Positions 22,779-30,777 of a stretch of DNA of 36,525 nucleotides are shown here, in pieces. Every line of letters starts with the position of its first letter. Position 1 is the first letter of the stretch. The DNA comes from Candidatus Aenigmatarchaeota archaeon (GTDB lineage Archaea; Aenigmatarchaeota; Aenigmatarchaeia; GW2011-AR5), in NCBI GenBank assembly GCA_016180925.1, contig JACPAH010000007.1:1-36525 (forward strand), in the 5' to 3' direction. The position numbers were made by a program, and so were the translations under genes. A model generated the notes under the pieces. That model was given only the letters and a program-made list of their open reading frames with translations. It ran no database searches and was not told the origin of the DNA.

Positions 22779-25045
22779 GTCGCAGGATGAAGGGGGCCGG
22801 CACAACAATAGAGTCCATCATGATAATGATAATTATACTGTTTTTCTTCGCAATACTTCTCGTTATCCTGTCAAAAACAACGACCAAGAATGTCCAGCTC
22901 AACACGGAAACTCTGGAATTGTCAAAACTCTCGAACACGTTCTACCTTCTCAACAGGTCTCTCTACACGACGTGGTACGTGTCGACGGTGCAGACTCTGT
23001 TCAAGGCAGGATTTGACGGGCTTGGCTGCGGGTTCGACAGCGCGGCGACGCGGCAGGGATACTGGTACGAAGAGAGGAACGGCAACGTGAAGGACGAAAG
23101 GAACATCCGATTCCCGGTAATGTTACCAGAAGCCGTGGAAACGGGCGAGCCGTTCTTCATAGAGACATACGATGTAAACGGCGCTTCCGAAACGAGGTAC
23201 GCAAGGATGACATGCAGGGTCGGGGACGGGACAGCCATATTTGAAACACCGCCCTCGGGATGCACAGCAATAGAGCCCGGAAAAGTGGAAAAGATTTTCG
23301 TGGAGACATCCGCAGGCAGTCCGGGCTCTCACATTGTTTCGTCATGCTCCATAAGCAAATACACGGACAGCGGGTGCACTGATATCGTGGTAAAGGGGGA
23401 GGACACAACCATCAACATGCCTTTTGAATCCGGCGAATATCTGAAGCAGAGTCCTGAAAGAAAATACACATCCGATTCATGGTCCGCATCCTGCGTCCCT
23501 AACGAGGCATTGATGTCGCACTTCCTGAACCTGACATTCTCGTCTTACAAGGACATAAGGAGGGCGGCCGACACAAACGGCGTAAGAATATACGTGGGAA
23601 CGGACGACCCGGAGAAAAATTCGGAGAACAACGACATAATATCCGAATTTTTCGTGGGACAGGACAACATCAGGAACCGCGTGAGCCATGAAGTGCATCT
23701 GGAATCGGTCTCCAGCAGCATAAACACAAATATAGTTCATGACGTCTCCATAGAGACAAACTTCTCCGGCATGGCCGACAATGCAAGGCAGGCCGTCGGC
23801 TACCTCATCACGCTTCGCGACAGGATGACCAGGAAAACGGATGGAACCGGACTGGTTGACATAGACGGAAACCTCGTTTACAGGGACGAAACATTCGACG
23901 CTGCGACTCTTTACCAGGAATCCGTGCCGGAAATTGACGGAAATGGCGCGCCTGTAATTGATGGAAGCGGGAATTTTGTCCTGGCACCGGGCGACAGCAA
24001 ATCAAGTTATATAAGCAGAATAAAGGGCGTCATGAATTCGCAGATGCCTTCGGCGCCCAATCTTGACGTGAGCGTGAAGGAAAATGCCATGTCATTCGAG
24101 GCGCTTCCCGGAGAAAGCGGCCTGGCTCTTCATTACAATGTTGACGCAAGCTTCTCGGAAAAATCCACGAAGTCCAAGAGGGAGATTAGAATAGGCCTCC
24201 AGAAGGACGCGAGCAAGACGTTCGGCTGGCAGTGGCCGACCGACAGCAGGAGGATAACAAGCTGCTTCGACGAGGCAAGAAAGGGGGAGCGCGGCAGCGG
24301 CGCCCACAAGGGGCTCGACATAGGAAGCGGCGAGCCCGACGATTCGTCGTATGAGGACGCAGTATATCCCAGCTTCCCGAAAGCATCCCTGCCAGTCCCC
24401 ATGAAGGTCTCGAGAACCAGCAATGTGTGTGCGGTAGGCGACAGCATATGCGGAGGCGGTTACGGGAATTTTGTCGAGCTTGAATACGACACAGGAGAGG
24501 GAAAGCTCTACTTCCTGTATGCGCATCTTGAAAGTACCGGCATGAACGCAGGCGACGAGTTCGATTACGACCCGGCTAGCAGCCCTGATACGATTGTCGG
24601 CATGATGGGAAATACAGGAAGGTCTTCAGGAAAGCACCTGCATTTTGAGGTGCGGGACGAGGGCGGAAACAAGCTGAACCCGTGCAACTTCATAGACTGC
24701 AGCGAAACGACGCTCCGCACATGCGGCTTCAGCGGCACGGACGAGCCGGTGGTCGTGGAGGAAGAAACCGACAGCGGCTATTATTTCTACGATGACGACG
24801 CCAACAGGTTCTACAAGCTGCCGATGCAGCTCCGGATAGGCGCGGAGGGCTACCTCCCGGCAATCGACTGCACATTATACCAGGGCTCCCATGTATTCCT
24901 GTGGGAAGGGCAGGATATCATGGCATGCTCGGGAGGAAAGCTATATACGTGCGGCGCGGCAACTAATATCCAAGGCCTGCTAGACAGACAGAAAATAGGC
25001 CCGGGCCAGAACATTCCGGAAATGATAATATCCTGCGGTGCGTAG
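22775..25045 (+). CDS. Pilin-anchored M23 (LytM/lysostaphin-type) metallopeptidase, 756 aa
   Basis: The N terminus MSRRMKG|AGTTIESIM and a hydrophobic helix (IIILFFFAILLVIL) form a class III pilin-type leader with Glu at mature position 6. A long ectodomain (about 40-490) contains scattered Cys. Residues about 500-640 form an M23 peptidase domain: GAHKGLD (HxxxD zinc ligands near 508-512), YAHLE (His near 583) and KHLHFEVRD (HxH near 621-623). All expected zinc and catalytic residues are present. M23 enzymes cut peptide bonds in bacterial peptidoglycan cross-bridges, yet archaea lack peptidoglycan. A Cys-containing C-terminal domain (about 645-756) follows. It overlaps the preceding gene as ATGA and precedes another pilin-like gene by 1 nt. 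Confidence 0.88.
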   Translation: MSRRMKGAGTTIESIMIMIIILFFFAILLVILSKTTTKNVQLNTETLELSKLSNTFYLLNRSLYTTWYVSTVQTLFKAGFDGLGCGFDSAATRQGYWYEERNGNVKDERNIRFPVMLPEAVETGEPFFIETYDVNGASETRYARMTCRVGDGTAIFETPPSGCTAIEPGKVEKIFVETSAGSPGSHIVSSCSISKYTDSGCTDIVVKGEDTTINMPFESGEYLKQSPERKYTSDSWSASCVPNEALMSHFLNLTFSSYKDIRRAADTNGVRIYVGTDDPEKNSENNDIISEFFVGQDNIRNRVSHEVHLESVSSSINTNIVHDVSIETNFSGMADNARQAVGYLITLRDRMTRKTDGTGLVDIDGNLVYRDETFDAATLYQESVPEIDGNGAPVIDGSGNFVLAPGDSKSSYISRIKGVMNSQMPSAPNLDVSVKENAMSFEALPGESGLALHYNVDASFSEKSTKSKREIRIGLQKDASKTFGWQWPTDSRRITSCFDEARKGERGSGAHKGLDIGSGEPDDSSYEDAVYPSFPKASLPVPMKVSRTSNVCAVGDSICGGGYGNFVELEYDTGEGKLYFLYAHLESTGMNAGDEFDYDPASSPDTIVGMMGNTGRSSGKHLHFEVRDEGGNKLNPCNFIDCSETTLRTCGFSGTDEPVVVEEETDSGYYFYDDDANRFYKLPMQLRIGAEGYLPAIDCTLYQGSHVFLWEGQDIMACSGGKLYTCGAATNIQGLLDRQKIGPGQNIPEMIISCGA

Positions 25046-25046
25046 A

Positions 25047-25361
25047 ATGAAAGGAGTTTCACTTGCGATAGAAACGGTGGTGTTCATCATACTTGCAGTG
25101 CTCGTCCTGACAATACTCCTGTTCTTCTTCACCAGCCAGTCCGGGCCGGCGCAGCAGGAGATAAGCCTGCAGAGGCAGCGCGCCGAGATATGCGGACGGA
25201 TTGCAACTGCCGACCCGAAGTGCGAGAACTTTAACGGCATCACAAGCAGTGATTTGAACGACCTAACAGATAAAGTATGTGTGGGCATTAAGCTGTGCAC
25301 AGCCGGCGAAGATGATGCGGCTTGCGTCAAGAAATGCTGCACGATATTCTGCCCCAGGTGA
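25047..25361 (+). CDS. Pilin-like protein with class III signal peptide, 104 aa
   Basis: The start at ATG 25047 (1 nt after the M23 stop) is better than the ORF-track GTG at 25038. The sequence MKG|VSLAIETVVFIILAVLVL shows a KG processing site, a long hydrophobic helix and Glu at mature position 6, a standard type IV pilin pattern. The small mature domain ends with clustered Cys (DKVCVGIKLC, DDAACVKKCCTIFCPR) that probably form disulfides. It could be the major pilin of the system given its small size and textbook signal, but abundance cannot be judged from sequence. Confidence 0.82.
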   Translation: MKGVSLAIETVVFIILAVLVLTILLFFFTSQSGPAQQEISLQRQRAEICGRIATADPKCENFNGITSSDLNDLTDKVCVGIKLCTAGEDDAACVKKCCTIFCPR

Positions 25362-25365
25362 TTTC

Positions 25366-25722
25366 ATGGACATTTTCCTTTCGAAAGACGAGAAGATGGA
25401 AAAGCTGGAGAAAAAGCTCAATTCCCTGGAGAAGAGCACCGAAAGGAGGCTTGACAGGAGCGACGAGAGCTTCAGGTTCTTCAAAACCGTCATCATGCAG
25501 ATGCAGAAAGACAATGCAAAGCTGAAGAAAGACAGGGACTATCTTTTCACTTCGTACAGCAGGCTGCTTGACAGGCTTTACGACTCGGCTCTGTCGGACG
25601 AGCTGCGGAACCTGATAGAGCCCATGAGGAAAGGCCTGAAGGAGAACTTCAATTTCATACAGCAGGTCGCAAAGGAAGGCCTGGTGGAAAAGAAAAGGAA
25701 GCGAGCTACTTCCCCCTCTTGA
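25366..25722 (+). CDS. Cytoplasmic coiled-coil protein, 118 aa
   Basis: The ATG at 25366, preceded by CCAGGTGATTTC (AGGTGA site), is chosen over the ORF-track start at 25279, which lies inside the previous gene. The protein is highly charged and helical with heptads (EKMEKLEKKLNSLEKSTERR, then MQMQKDNAKLKKDRDYLF), with no TM segment. It ends in basic residues (EKKRKRATSPS). It closes the pilus operon 4 nt after the pilin-like gene and overlaps the convergent 456-aa gene by 17 nt. Probably a cytoplasmic adaptor, analogous in character to the 122-aa protein at 11457. Confidence 0.75.
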   Translation: MDIFLSKDEKMEKLEKKLNSLEKSTERRLDRSDESFRFFKTVIMQMQKDNAKLKKDRDYLFTSYSRLLDRLYDSALSDELRNLIEPMRKGLKENFNFIQQVAKEGLVEKKRKRATSPS

Positions 25723-27076
25723 AGTCGTACAGAAATTCATCCTTCTTCTTTTTGGGCGGCTTCTGCTGTTTTGGCTGCGTCCATCCCTTTTCCGGATGGT
25801 ATCCGGCCGCGGAGCCCTGGGGCCAGAACAGGTATGCGAGAACCCCGACGATGCCGACGCCAGCGACGCCGGCAATAATGTAGACAGGGTCGACATTAAT
25901 GCCCAGGCCGCACGTGCCAGGCGCCGTGTTCAGTATCTTCTGGTTGAGCTCGTCAAGGCCTTTCGTGACCTCCTCGATAAGGGTGTTTGCCCTGACGTAG
26001 TCCTTGGCATCCAGGTACTCCTGGATTTTCTTCATCTTTTCCCTTATCTCGTCCCGGTTGCTTTCAAGGATCTTTACGTCTGTGCACGTCTCCCCAAGGC
26101 CCTCCACCTTTTTCTCAAGTTCGGAAAGCCTGGAAGACGCGTTGTTGTAATTGGGAATGATTTCTCTCTGCACCGTCTCCTCGGTCGGGATGACAAATAC
26201 CTTGAAGCCCGCCGAGGTTGACACGGAAGAGTTGCCCGTAGCAACGTTCGCCGTCACGTCATAAACCTTGGCTGTCGCATCCGAGGGGATTATAAATTCC
26301 ATCCCGAAGGTCGCATTGGCATTTATCGTTATGTTGACCCTGTCCGGCCCTATGCTCACCCACGACGCTTCAATTCCGGAGACGCTCACGGAGACATTGA
26401 AGAGTGTCCTGTTCCCTGTATTCTTTATTATAATGGTTTTCAGCGCCTTTGTCCCCTGGGTTATGTTGAAGTCCGAAGGCGACGACAGGACGCTTATTTT
26501 CTGGTTGAAGTCGCCGGCGCTTGAGGACGAGCCGCCGCTGGACGACGAGCTTGACGAGGATGTCGAAGAGGAACACGCGCCGGCAGAGCATGTATTGTTG
26601 CTGGAGCATGAAGTGGACGAGCCCCACGTACCGGAAGAGCATGTGCGATAGCTCGTTGAAGTGTCACATTCTGAGGAGCCTGTCGCAGTCGCCGTGCCGT
26701 TGTGGTAGCATGAGGTGATGGAAGTGAGGTTGCACCATCCGGCCCTGCCGCCCCCGCCCGTGCCATCCCAGTCAGTGAAGCACGCATAGCCGAAGCACTC
26801 GTATCCTGCGTTGCAGTAATCCACCGTATAGGCATAGATTCCGGTGACGATTGACACGTTGGATGTGCCCAGATTAAGCTGGCCGCCCGTTTCCGCAAGC
26901 GACGCGGCGGAAACCGCTGTCACTATTAGAGCCAGGCTGAAGAGAAGCTTCGCTTCTCTGCGTAGACATTCAATAATGTCTCCGAGATGCCAAAAACTCA
27001 GCGTTTTTGTGCATTTGAGATTCTGAAAAGTCCTGCTTTTCAAGAACATTCCATAATTCATCAGTATCACTATCAT
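25706..27076 (-). CDS. Secreted Ser/Thr-rich protein with Ig-like domain, coiled coil and C-terminal TM
   Basis: 456 aa. The N terminus is a long leader ending in a Sec-type signal helix (LLFSLALIVTAVSA). A Cys-rich segment (about 80-160) and a Ser-rich linker follow. Next comes a beta-sandwich of the NEW3/CARDB type (about 190-310; KTIIIKNTGNRTLFNVSVSV), a helical coiled coil (about 320-385), a TM helix (IIAGVAGVGIVGVLAYLFW) and a basic cytoplasmic tail. It is probably a membrane-anchored surface protein. The start overlaps the upstream 427-aa stop as ATGA, so translation is coupled. Codons of the leader run through hairpin cluster E, giving an unusually long, odd N-region (about 40 residues before the hydrophobic core). 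Confidence 0.8.
   Translation of the reverse strand: MIVILMNYGMFLKSRTFQNLKCTKTLSFWHLGDIIECLRREAKLLFSLALIVTAVSAASLAETGGQLNLGTSNVSIVTGIYAYTVDYCNAGYECFGYACFTDWDGTGGGGRAGWCNLTSITSCYHNGTATATGSSECDTSTSYRTCSSGTWGSSTSCSSNNTCSAGACSSSTSSSSSSSSGGSSSSAGDFNQKISVLSSPSDFNITQGTKALKTIIIKNTGNRTLFNVSVSVSGIEASWVSIGPDRVNITINANATFGMEFIIPSDATAKVYDVTANVATGNSSVSTSAGFKVFVIPTEETVQREIIPNYNNASSRLSELEKKVEGLGETCTDVKILESNRDEIREKMKKIQEYLDAKDYVRANTLIEEVTKGLDELNQKILNTAPGTCGLGINVDPVYIIAGVAGVGIVGVLAYLFWPQGSAAGYHPEKGWTQPKQQKPPKKKKDEFLYDFKRGK
26941..27046. repeat. Bulged-hairpin cluster E inside a signal-peptide leader
   Basis: There are four adjacent hairpins. 26941-26959: AGAGAAGC/GCTTCTCT, loop ttc. 26961-26984: CG/CG clamp, AGACATT/AATGTCT, one mismatch instead of a bulge. 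26987-27014, exactly 28 nt: ATGC/GCAT, bulged t27010, CAAAAAC/GTTTTTG. 27021-27046: TTC/GAA, bulged a27043, TGAAAAG/CTTTTCA. The whole block is read in frame on the minus strand as the leader of the 456-aa secreted protein. The third unit on the minus strand reads ATGCACAAAAAC...GTTTTTGGCATC, close to the 12108 unit. Confidence 0.8.
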
Positions 27077-28356
27077 TCAGAGCGGAACAGGAAATTATAT
27101 ATGGATGACCAAGAATTTGTCACGACTGTTCCGGTCGGTATTATCATCCTCATAACAGCGTAATACAGTGTGCCTTCGGTGCAGCAGCCCTGCACGGACA
27201 TCGAGTAATTGTAGATATAAGTAACGTTCATTATGTTCGTCCAGTTCGCATTGTCCCTGAGGGAAGCGTAAAATCCGTTCCCGGTCGAGTTTGTGAGCGA
27301 AATGTTTCCAAGGGCGCTTGTCCAGTTCGTCAGGTTCATCTGCAGCTTTCCGCTCATGTTGGCCGTGAAATTGAGCGTGAAATTGAACTCCCAGAAGTCC
27401 GTGCCGTTCACGAGTGCCGTGCTTTTCGTTATCGAAACCGACGAGACGTTGACAAGCTGCTTCATCGTGACGTTGTTCACGGTGCTGTTAGTTTTCGTCG
27501 GAAGCACAGTGAAGTTCGAACCGGAGACAGTGGAATTTATAGCAACACTGACTATCGTGGACGCATTGGTCGTTGCATTGAAGAACACCTTTATCCTCGG
27601 CCCGGCTCTGAGGGTGGTGCCGCCGCTTCCGAAAGAAATATTAAGGCTTCTGGCCGAAGTAGTGGCTGAATAGTCGCTGGAAGCAGCGCTCAGGTTGCTG
27701 GAATCCTCGACATTAGAGACGTAAGGCGTGCCGAACCCGAAAGGAAGCGTTATGTTGAAGCCGTATATCCTGTCCAGGCCTTCATATATGAACGAATAAA
27801 CAAAACTCTGGTTTATCACGTTGGTGTCGACATTACGCGGCGTCAGTGTGCCGTTCACGTGCAAATCCTGAACCTGGGCGCTTGACGACTGCGCGCCGAG
27901 CGTGGACACGTTATCAGCCGAGTTGTTTGTAGTCAGGCCAAAGCTCATGTTAACGGCGAAAGTTGACGTCCTTGTCGCATTCCTGCTTATGTTTATCTCG
28001 ACTATCATTGACCTGTTCTGCCACAGCGTGATGTTGAATCCGCCCGAGGGGCTGAGAACAGTGTGGTTTGTCGTCGTGTTCCACGTCGTGTTTGTCGCTA
28101 TTATAGAGCCAGTCTCGTTTATCAGCCTCACCAGGGTGATGTTCTCGACTCCGACGCCTTTTATGGTTATGTTGAGCGATGTGACATTGACTTCCTCGGC
28201 AGTTGCATTGAAAGAGAGGTTGAGAAAGCTGTATACAGTCCTTGTATTAACGTAAGAAGGGGCTAGGCTGGTTCCGTTCACTGTAACATTGCCTATGGCA
28301 AGCGCAGGGGAGACCAGAACAGCAGCAAATACTATGAACGCTATCAAAAACTTCAT
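27073..28356 (-). CDS. Secreted, heavily N-glycosylation-sequon-rich S-layer-like protein
   Basis: 427 aa with a clean Sec signal peptide (MKFLIAFIVFAAVLVSPALA). The mature chain is beta-rich, dominated by Asn, Thr, Ser and Val, and contains about forty N-x-S/T sequons by eye, a density typical of archaeal surface-layer proteins. There is only one pair of Cys (GCCTEG) near the C terminus and no obvious C-terminal TM, so it must be retained by another partner or be released. It is translationally coupled (ATGA) to the 456-aa membrane-anchored protein, a possible anchor. A TATA box at 28391-28400 serves both. Confidence 0.8.
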   Translation of the reverse strand: MKFLIAFIVFAAVLVSPALAIGNVTVNGTSLAPSYVNTRTVYSFLNLSFNATAEEVNVTSLNITIKGVGVENITLVRLINETGSIIATNTTWNTTTNHTVLSPSGGFNITLWQNRSMIVEINISRNATRTSTFAVNMSFGLTTNNSADNVSTLGAQSSSAQVQDLHVNGTLTPRNVDTNVINQSFVYSFIYEGLDRIYGFNITLPFGFGTPYVSNVEDSSNLSAASSDYSATTSARSLNISFGSGGTTLRAGPRIKVFFNATTNASTIVSVAINSTVSGSNFTVLPTKTNSTVNNVTMKQLVNVSSVSITKSTALVNGTDFWEFNFTLNFTANMSGKLQMNLTNWTSALGNISLTNSTGNGFYASLRDNANWTNIMNVTYIYNYSMSVQGCCTEGTLYYAVMRMIIPTGTVVTNSWSSIYNFLFRSE

Positions 28357-28390
28357 CTATCATCCACTATTTACTTATTAGAACAAGCCC

Positions 28391-28400
28391 GATATAAAGA
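28391..28400 (-). promoter_or_regulatory. TATA box of the surface-protein operon
   Basis: The minus-strand sequence TCTTTATATC is about 40 nt from the ATG at 28356. Transcription starting around 28370 would leave a short leader containing GGATGAT, a plausible ribosome-binding region. The 3' end of tRNA-Arg lies just upstream. Confidence 0.5.
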
Positions 28401-28415
28401 TTTTTCCGCCTTCAG

Positions 28416-28555
28416 CGTCCCCGGCGCGATTCGAACGCGCGACCCCCTGCTATCAACCGGCATCGTCCTCATCGCCTTGCGGCTCGGTTCACCTCCGTGC
28501 CGATAGGAGGCAGGTGCTCTATCCAAGCTGAGCTTTCCTCTTTTCATACGAGGAC
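28416..28555 (-). tRNA. tRNA-Arg(CCT) with 52-nt anticodon-loop intron and 13-nt insertion before the D arm
   Basis: On the minus strand the acceptor GTCCTCG pairs with CGGGGAC (one T-G pair) and the discriminator is G. The D arm is GCTC/GAGC, the anticodon stem CCTGC/GCAGG, the variable loop GGGTC, and the T arm GCGCG-TTCGAAT-CGCGC. CCA is not encoded. Loop CTCCTA...A with anticodon CCT is interrupted after position 37 by about 52 nt (28452-28503), with CGGCA/TGCCG pairing near its ends. In addition 15 nt instead of 2 separate the acceptor from the D stem; 13 nt (28534-28546, TGAAAAGAGGAAA) must be removed or tolerated. The central BHB helix for the main intron is imperfect, so the exact splice site and isotype are less sure than the tRNA call. 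Confidence 0.7.
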
Positions 28556-28699
28556 TTTTTCTTCAGGGACGTATCAGCATTCTTTACTATATTCAAATAC
28601 CTTTCCAATTTCTCTTTTTTCACTGCTGACTCGAAATTGATGCTTTTTCTAAATCCCAATAGCAGGGACAAAAAATCAGTAAAAAATAGTTAAAAGGCT

Positions 28700-30493
28700 T
28701 TATACAAAGGCATTCAGCTCATTCCTTATGACGGCCTTCATCACGCTTTTTCCGGTGTCGCTGTCCTTGCCAACCCGTATTATGCCCTTCTTCCCTACAG
28801 TAGCGGAGAATAGATATTCGCCGCCGACGTAAAAGTTGGCCACGCTGTTCACGAGGCTTTCGTCAAATTTCATGCATATGTAAGCGCCCGTCTCCTCCAC
28901 GGCAAGCCGGACTTCGCTGCCGAACGTCTCGACCTTCGGCAATACCTCTATCCTCAGCCCCAGCTTTTCCTCGAGCTGCTTTATGGTCGAGCCGGACTTA
29001 CCTATGATGCGGGATATGACGTCGTTTTCAACGCGCACGACCACCTTCTCGTCGCCTACGAGCTCTATTTCAGCATGCCTGTCGAACTTTGATATCTCGG
29101 ACATTATGTATTTCTTCGCGAGCCTTCCTATCGGAGACTCCTTCTTCTGGGCCTTGACCGGTATTATGACATTTTCCTCGCCGTATGTGTATATCTCGTA
29201 CTCAAGGCTGTTGTTTTCGAAGTTCCTTATTTCCACAATAGGTCTTGCGAGGTCGGCTTCAGTCATGCCCGTAGGCGTGCGGACGGTAAGGCCGAGCGTA
29301 TATGTCTTCTCTATCTTCCCGTTTTTTATGTATATTATAGTATCCACTATGTGCGGGACGACGCCGAGCTCTATGCGGCTTATGAAGCGCTGCACGGCAT
29401 CTACGGGGTCGGTAGCATGCACGACTCCCAGCATGCCGATGCCTGACAGACGCATGTCCGAGAAAACCATGAATTCCTCCGTCTTCCTCACCTCGTCAAA
29501 TATCGTGTAATCCGGCCTGACAAGAAGCAGTATGTCGGCGGTGTTTTCGAAGCTCCCCCTGAGCTTCGAATACTGCGTCACCTCCTTGCTGACCTGGAGG
29601 TCCCTCGGAGATTCCATTGTCTTGACTATCTTGCCTTTGGACTCGAACAGCCCGGCCATGGCAGCCGCGAACGTTGACTTTCCGGAGCCAGGCGCGCCCG
29701 CTATCAGTATGCCCTCCGCCTTCTTTTCGAGGCGTTCCATGAGCTTTTCCGATATATCGTAGTCCGAAAGCGAAAGCTTTGCGACCGGCCTCACGACCGT
29801 CATCTCGACGCCGTCAGAGAAAGGGGGCCTTGCAATAACTATCCTCATATCGCCGAACTGCACGACGCTGGCGGAATGGCCCCCGACCTCGATGAATGAA
29901 TCGCTCTCATAACGCGTCGCATCCATGACTTCCTTTATTATCTCCTCTATCTTCTCGGCCGGAATCGGCTCGTCGGAAAGCCTGACGAGGGAGAAGTTTC
30001 CCGGCGTCCCCCTCTTTGAGACGGGGACCGTGCCTTCCTTGATGTGAAGGCTCATCGTATCGGGCGTAAGCATCTCAGACAGCTTGGTCGACTGCTTCTT
30101 CTCATATGGTGGAAAATATTTCGTGACGACATTTTCAGCTTCCGCGACCGTCGACTGGACATAATCAGACGTGAAGATTGTTGCTTTCTCGTCCCTTGCG
30201 ACATCAAGGATAAGGGCGTCTATCCTGCCGTATTTCGCGAGCTGTATTTCTTCCATTGTCTGCCTCCGGCCTATCCTGACGAGCTTTATCCTGTCGCTTT
30301 CCAGAGACCTGAGCCTCTTTATCTCCTCGAGGCCGCGAAATCCGGTTTCGCGCCCCTTTGACGCCTGGGCCCTGAGTTCCTCTATGACGAACTCCGGTAT
30401 TATTATCTCGGCATCCTTCATCTCGCCTTTTTCTATCATTCCCGTTATTATCCCGGATATAAGTACGCTCGTATCCGGCACTATTTTCTGCAT
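28700..30493 (-). CDS. PINA-type PIN-ATPase-KH protein
   Basis: 597 aa. The N-terminal PIN domain (residues 1 to about 130) has Asp7 in VPDTSVLI, with FTSDYVQ further on. A VirB11/PilT-like RecA ATPase follows, with Walker [10 protein letters not shown] (about 264-272) and Walker [11 protein letters not shown] (about 330). The C-terminal KH domain has [10 protein letters not shown] near residue 494. This domain order defines archaeal PINA. In Sulfolobus it is reported as a hexameric ATPase acting on Holliday junctions with Hjc, so a DNA-repair role is more likely than pilus assembly despite the nearby pilus locus. The start ATG is preceded by GGTGATTG. Confidence 0.9.
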   Translation of the reverse strand: MQKIVPDTSVLISGIITGMIEKGEMKDAEIIIPEFVIEELRAQASKGRETGFRGLEEIKRLRSLESDRIKLVRIGRRQTMEEIQLAKYGRIDALILDVARDEKATIFTSDYVQSTVAEAENVVTKYFPPYEKKQSTKLSEMLTPDTMSLHIKEGTVPVSKRGTPGNFSLVRLSDEPIPAEKIEEIIKEVMDATRYESDSFIEVGGHSASVVQFGDMRIVIARPPFSDGVEMTVVRPVAKLSLSDYDISEKLMERLEKKAEGILIAGAPGSGKSTFAAAMAGLFESKGKIVKTMESPRDLQVSKEVTQYSKLRGSFENTADILLLVRPDYTIFDEVRKTEEFMVFSDMRLSGIGMLGVVHATDPVDAVQRFISRIELGVVPHIVDTIIYIKNGKIEKTYTLGLTVRTPTGMTEADLARPIVEIRNFENNSLEYEIYTYGEENVIIPVKAQKKESPIGRLAKKYIMSEISKFDRHAEIELVGDEKVVVRVENDVISRIIGKSGSTIKQLEEKLGLRIEVLPKVETFGSEVRLAVEETGAYICMKFDESLVNSVANFYVGGEYLFSATVGKKGIIRVGKDSDTGKSVMKAVIRNELNAFV

Positions 30494-30614
30494 TCAATCA
30501 CCTATCCTTCAAGAAGTAAGAGTCTATTATACGTCTTCCGAAAACTTTTTAAGCCTCATAATTATATTCTCTGGAATATAAAATCCTATTAAGTGGGAAA
30601 ACCATAGAATTTAT

Positions 30615-30701
30615 ATGAAGTGCATGGAGTGTGGCTCGTCCAGATTCATCCTGGAGATGGGCATAAAATTCTGCGTGGAATGCGGTATTGCAAACGGATA
30701 G
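30615..30701 (+). CDS. 28-aa zinc-ribbon mini protein
   Basis: Below the ORF-track cutoff. ATG 30615, TAG 30699-30701. The whole protein is one zinc ribbon, with CMEC near the start and CVEC near the end (two CxxC knuckles about 16 residues apart). A TATA-like ATATAAAAT (30576-30584) about 34 nt upstream and no ribosome-binding site suggest a near-leaderless mRNA. Two similar genes lie at 31264 and 31393. A nucleic-acid-binding or protein-adaptor role is inferred. Confidence 0.6.
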   Translation: MKCMECGSSRFILEMGIKFCVECGIANG

Positions 30702-30777
30702 ACACCAAAATTATACGCGCAGTTTGCCTATTCAGATGACTGCAATGCGTTTCAAAAGAATCTTCGGAGGAATATCA

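Noticed and set aside
58-27046. Bulged hairpins as ordinary transcription terminators
   Set aside because: Several clusters lie just upstream of or inside coding starts and lack following T tracts. Archaeal terminators seen here (7093, 9432) are plain T-rich runs.
58-27046. MITE-like remnants of a DNA transposon
   Set aside because: No target-site duplications, constant terminal sequence or transposase are visible; shared 1-2 nt borders and stem covariation fit poorly. A Y1-type mobile origin is left open in the findings.
28700-30493. PIN-ATPase as a pilus retraction motor (PilT)
   Set aside because: The N-terminal PIN and C-terminal KH domains identify PINA, linked to Holliday-junction processing, not pilus retraction.
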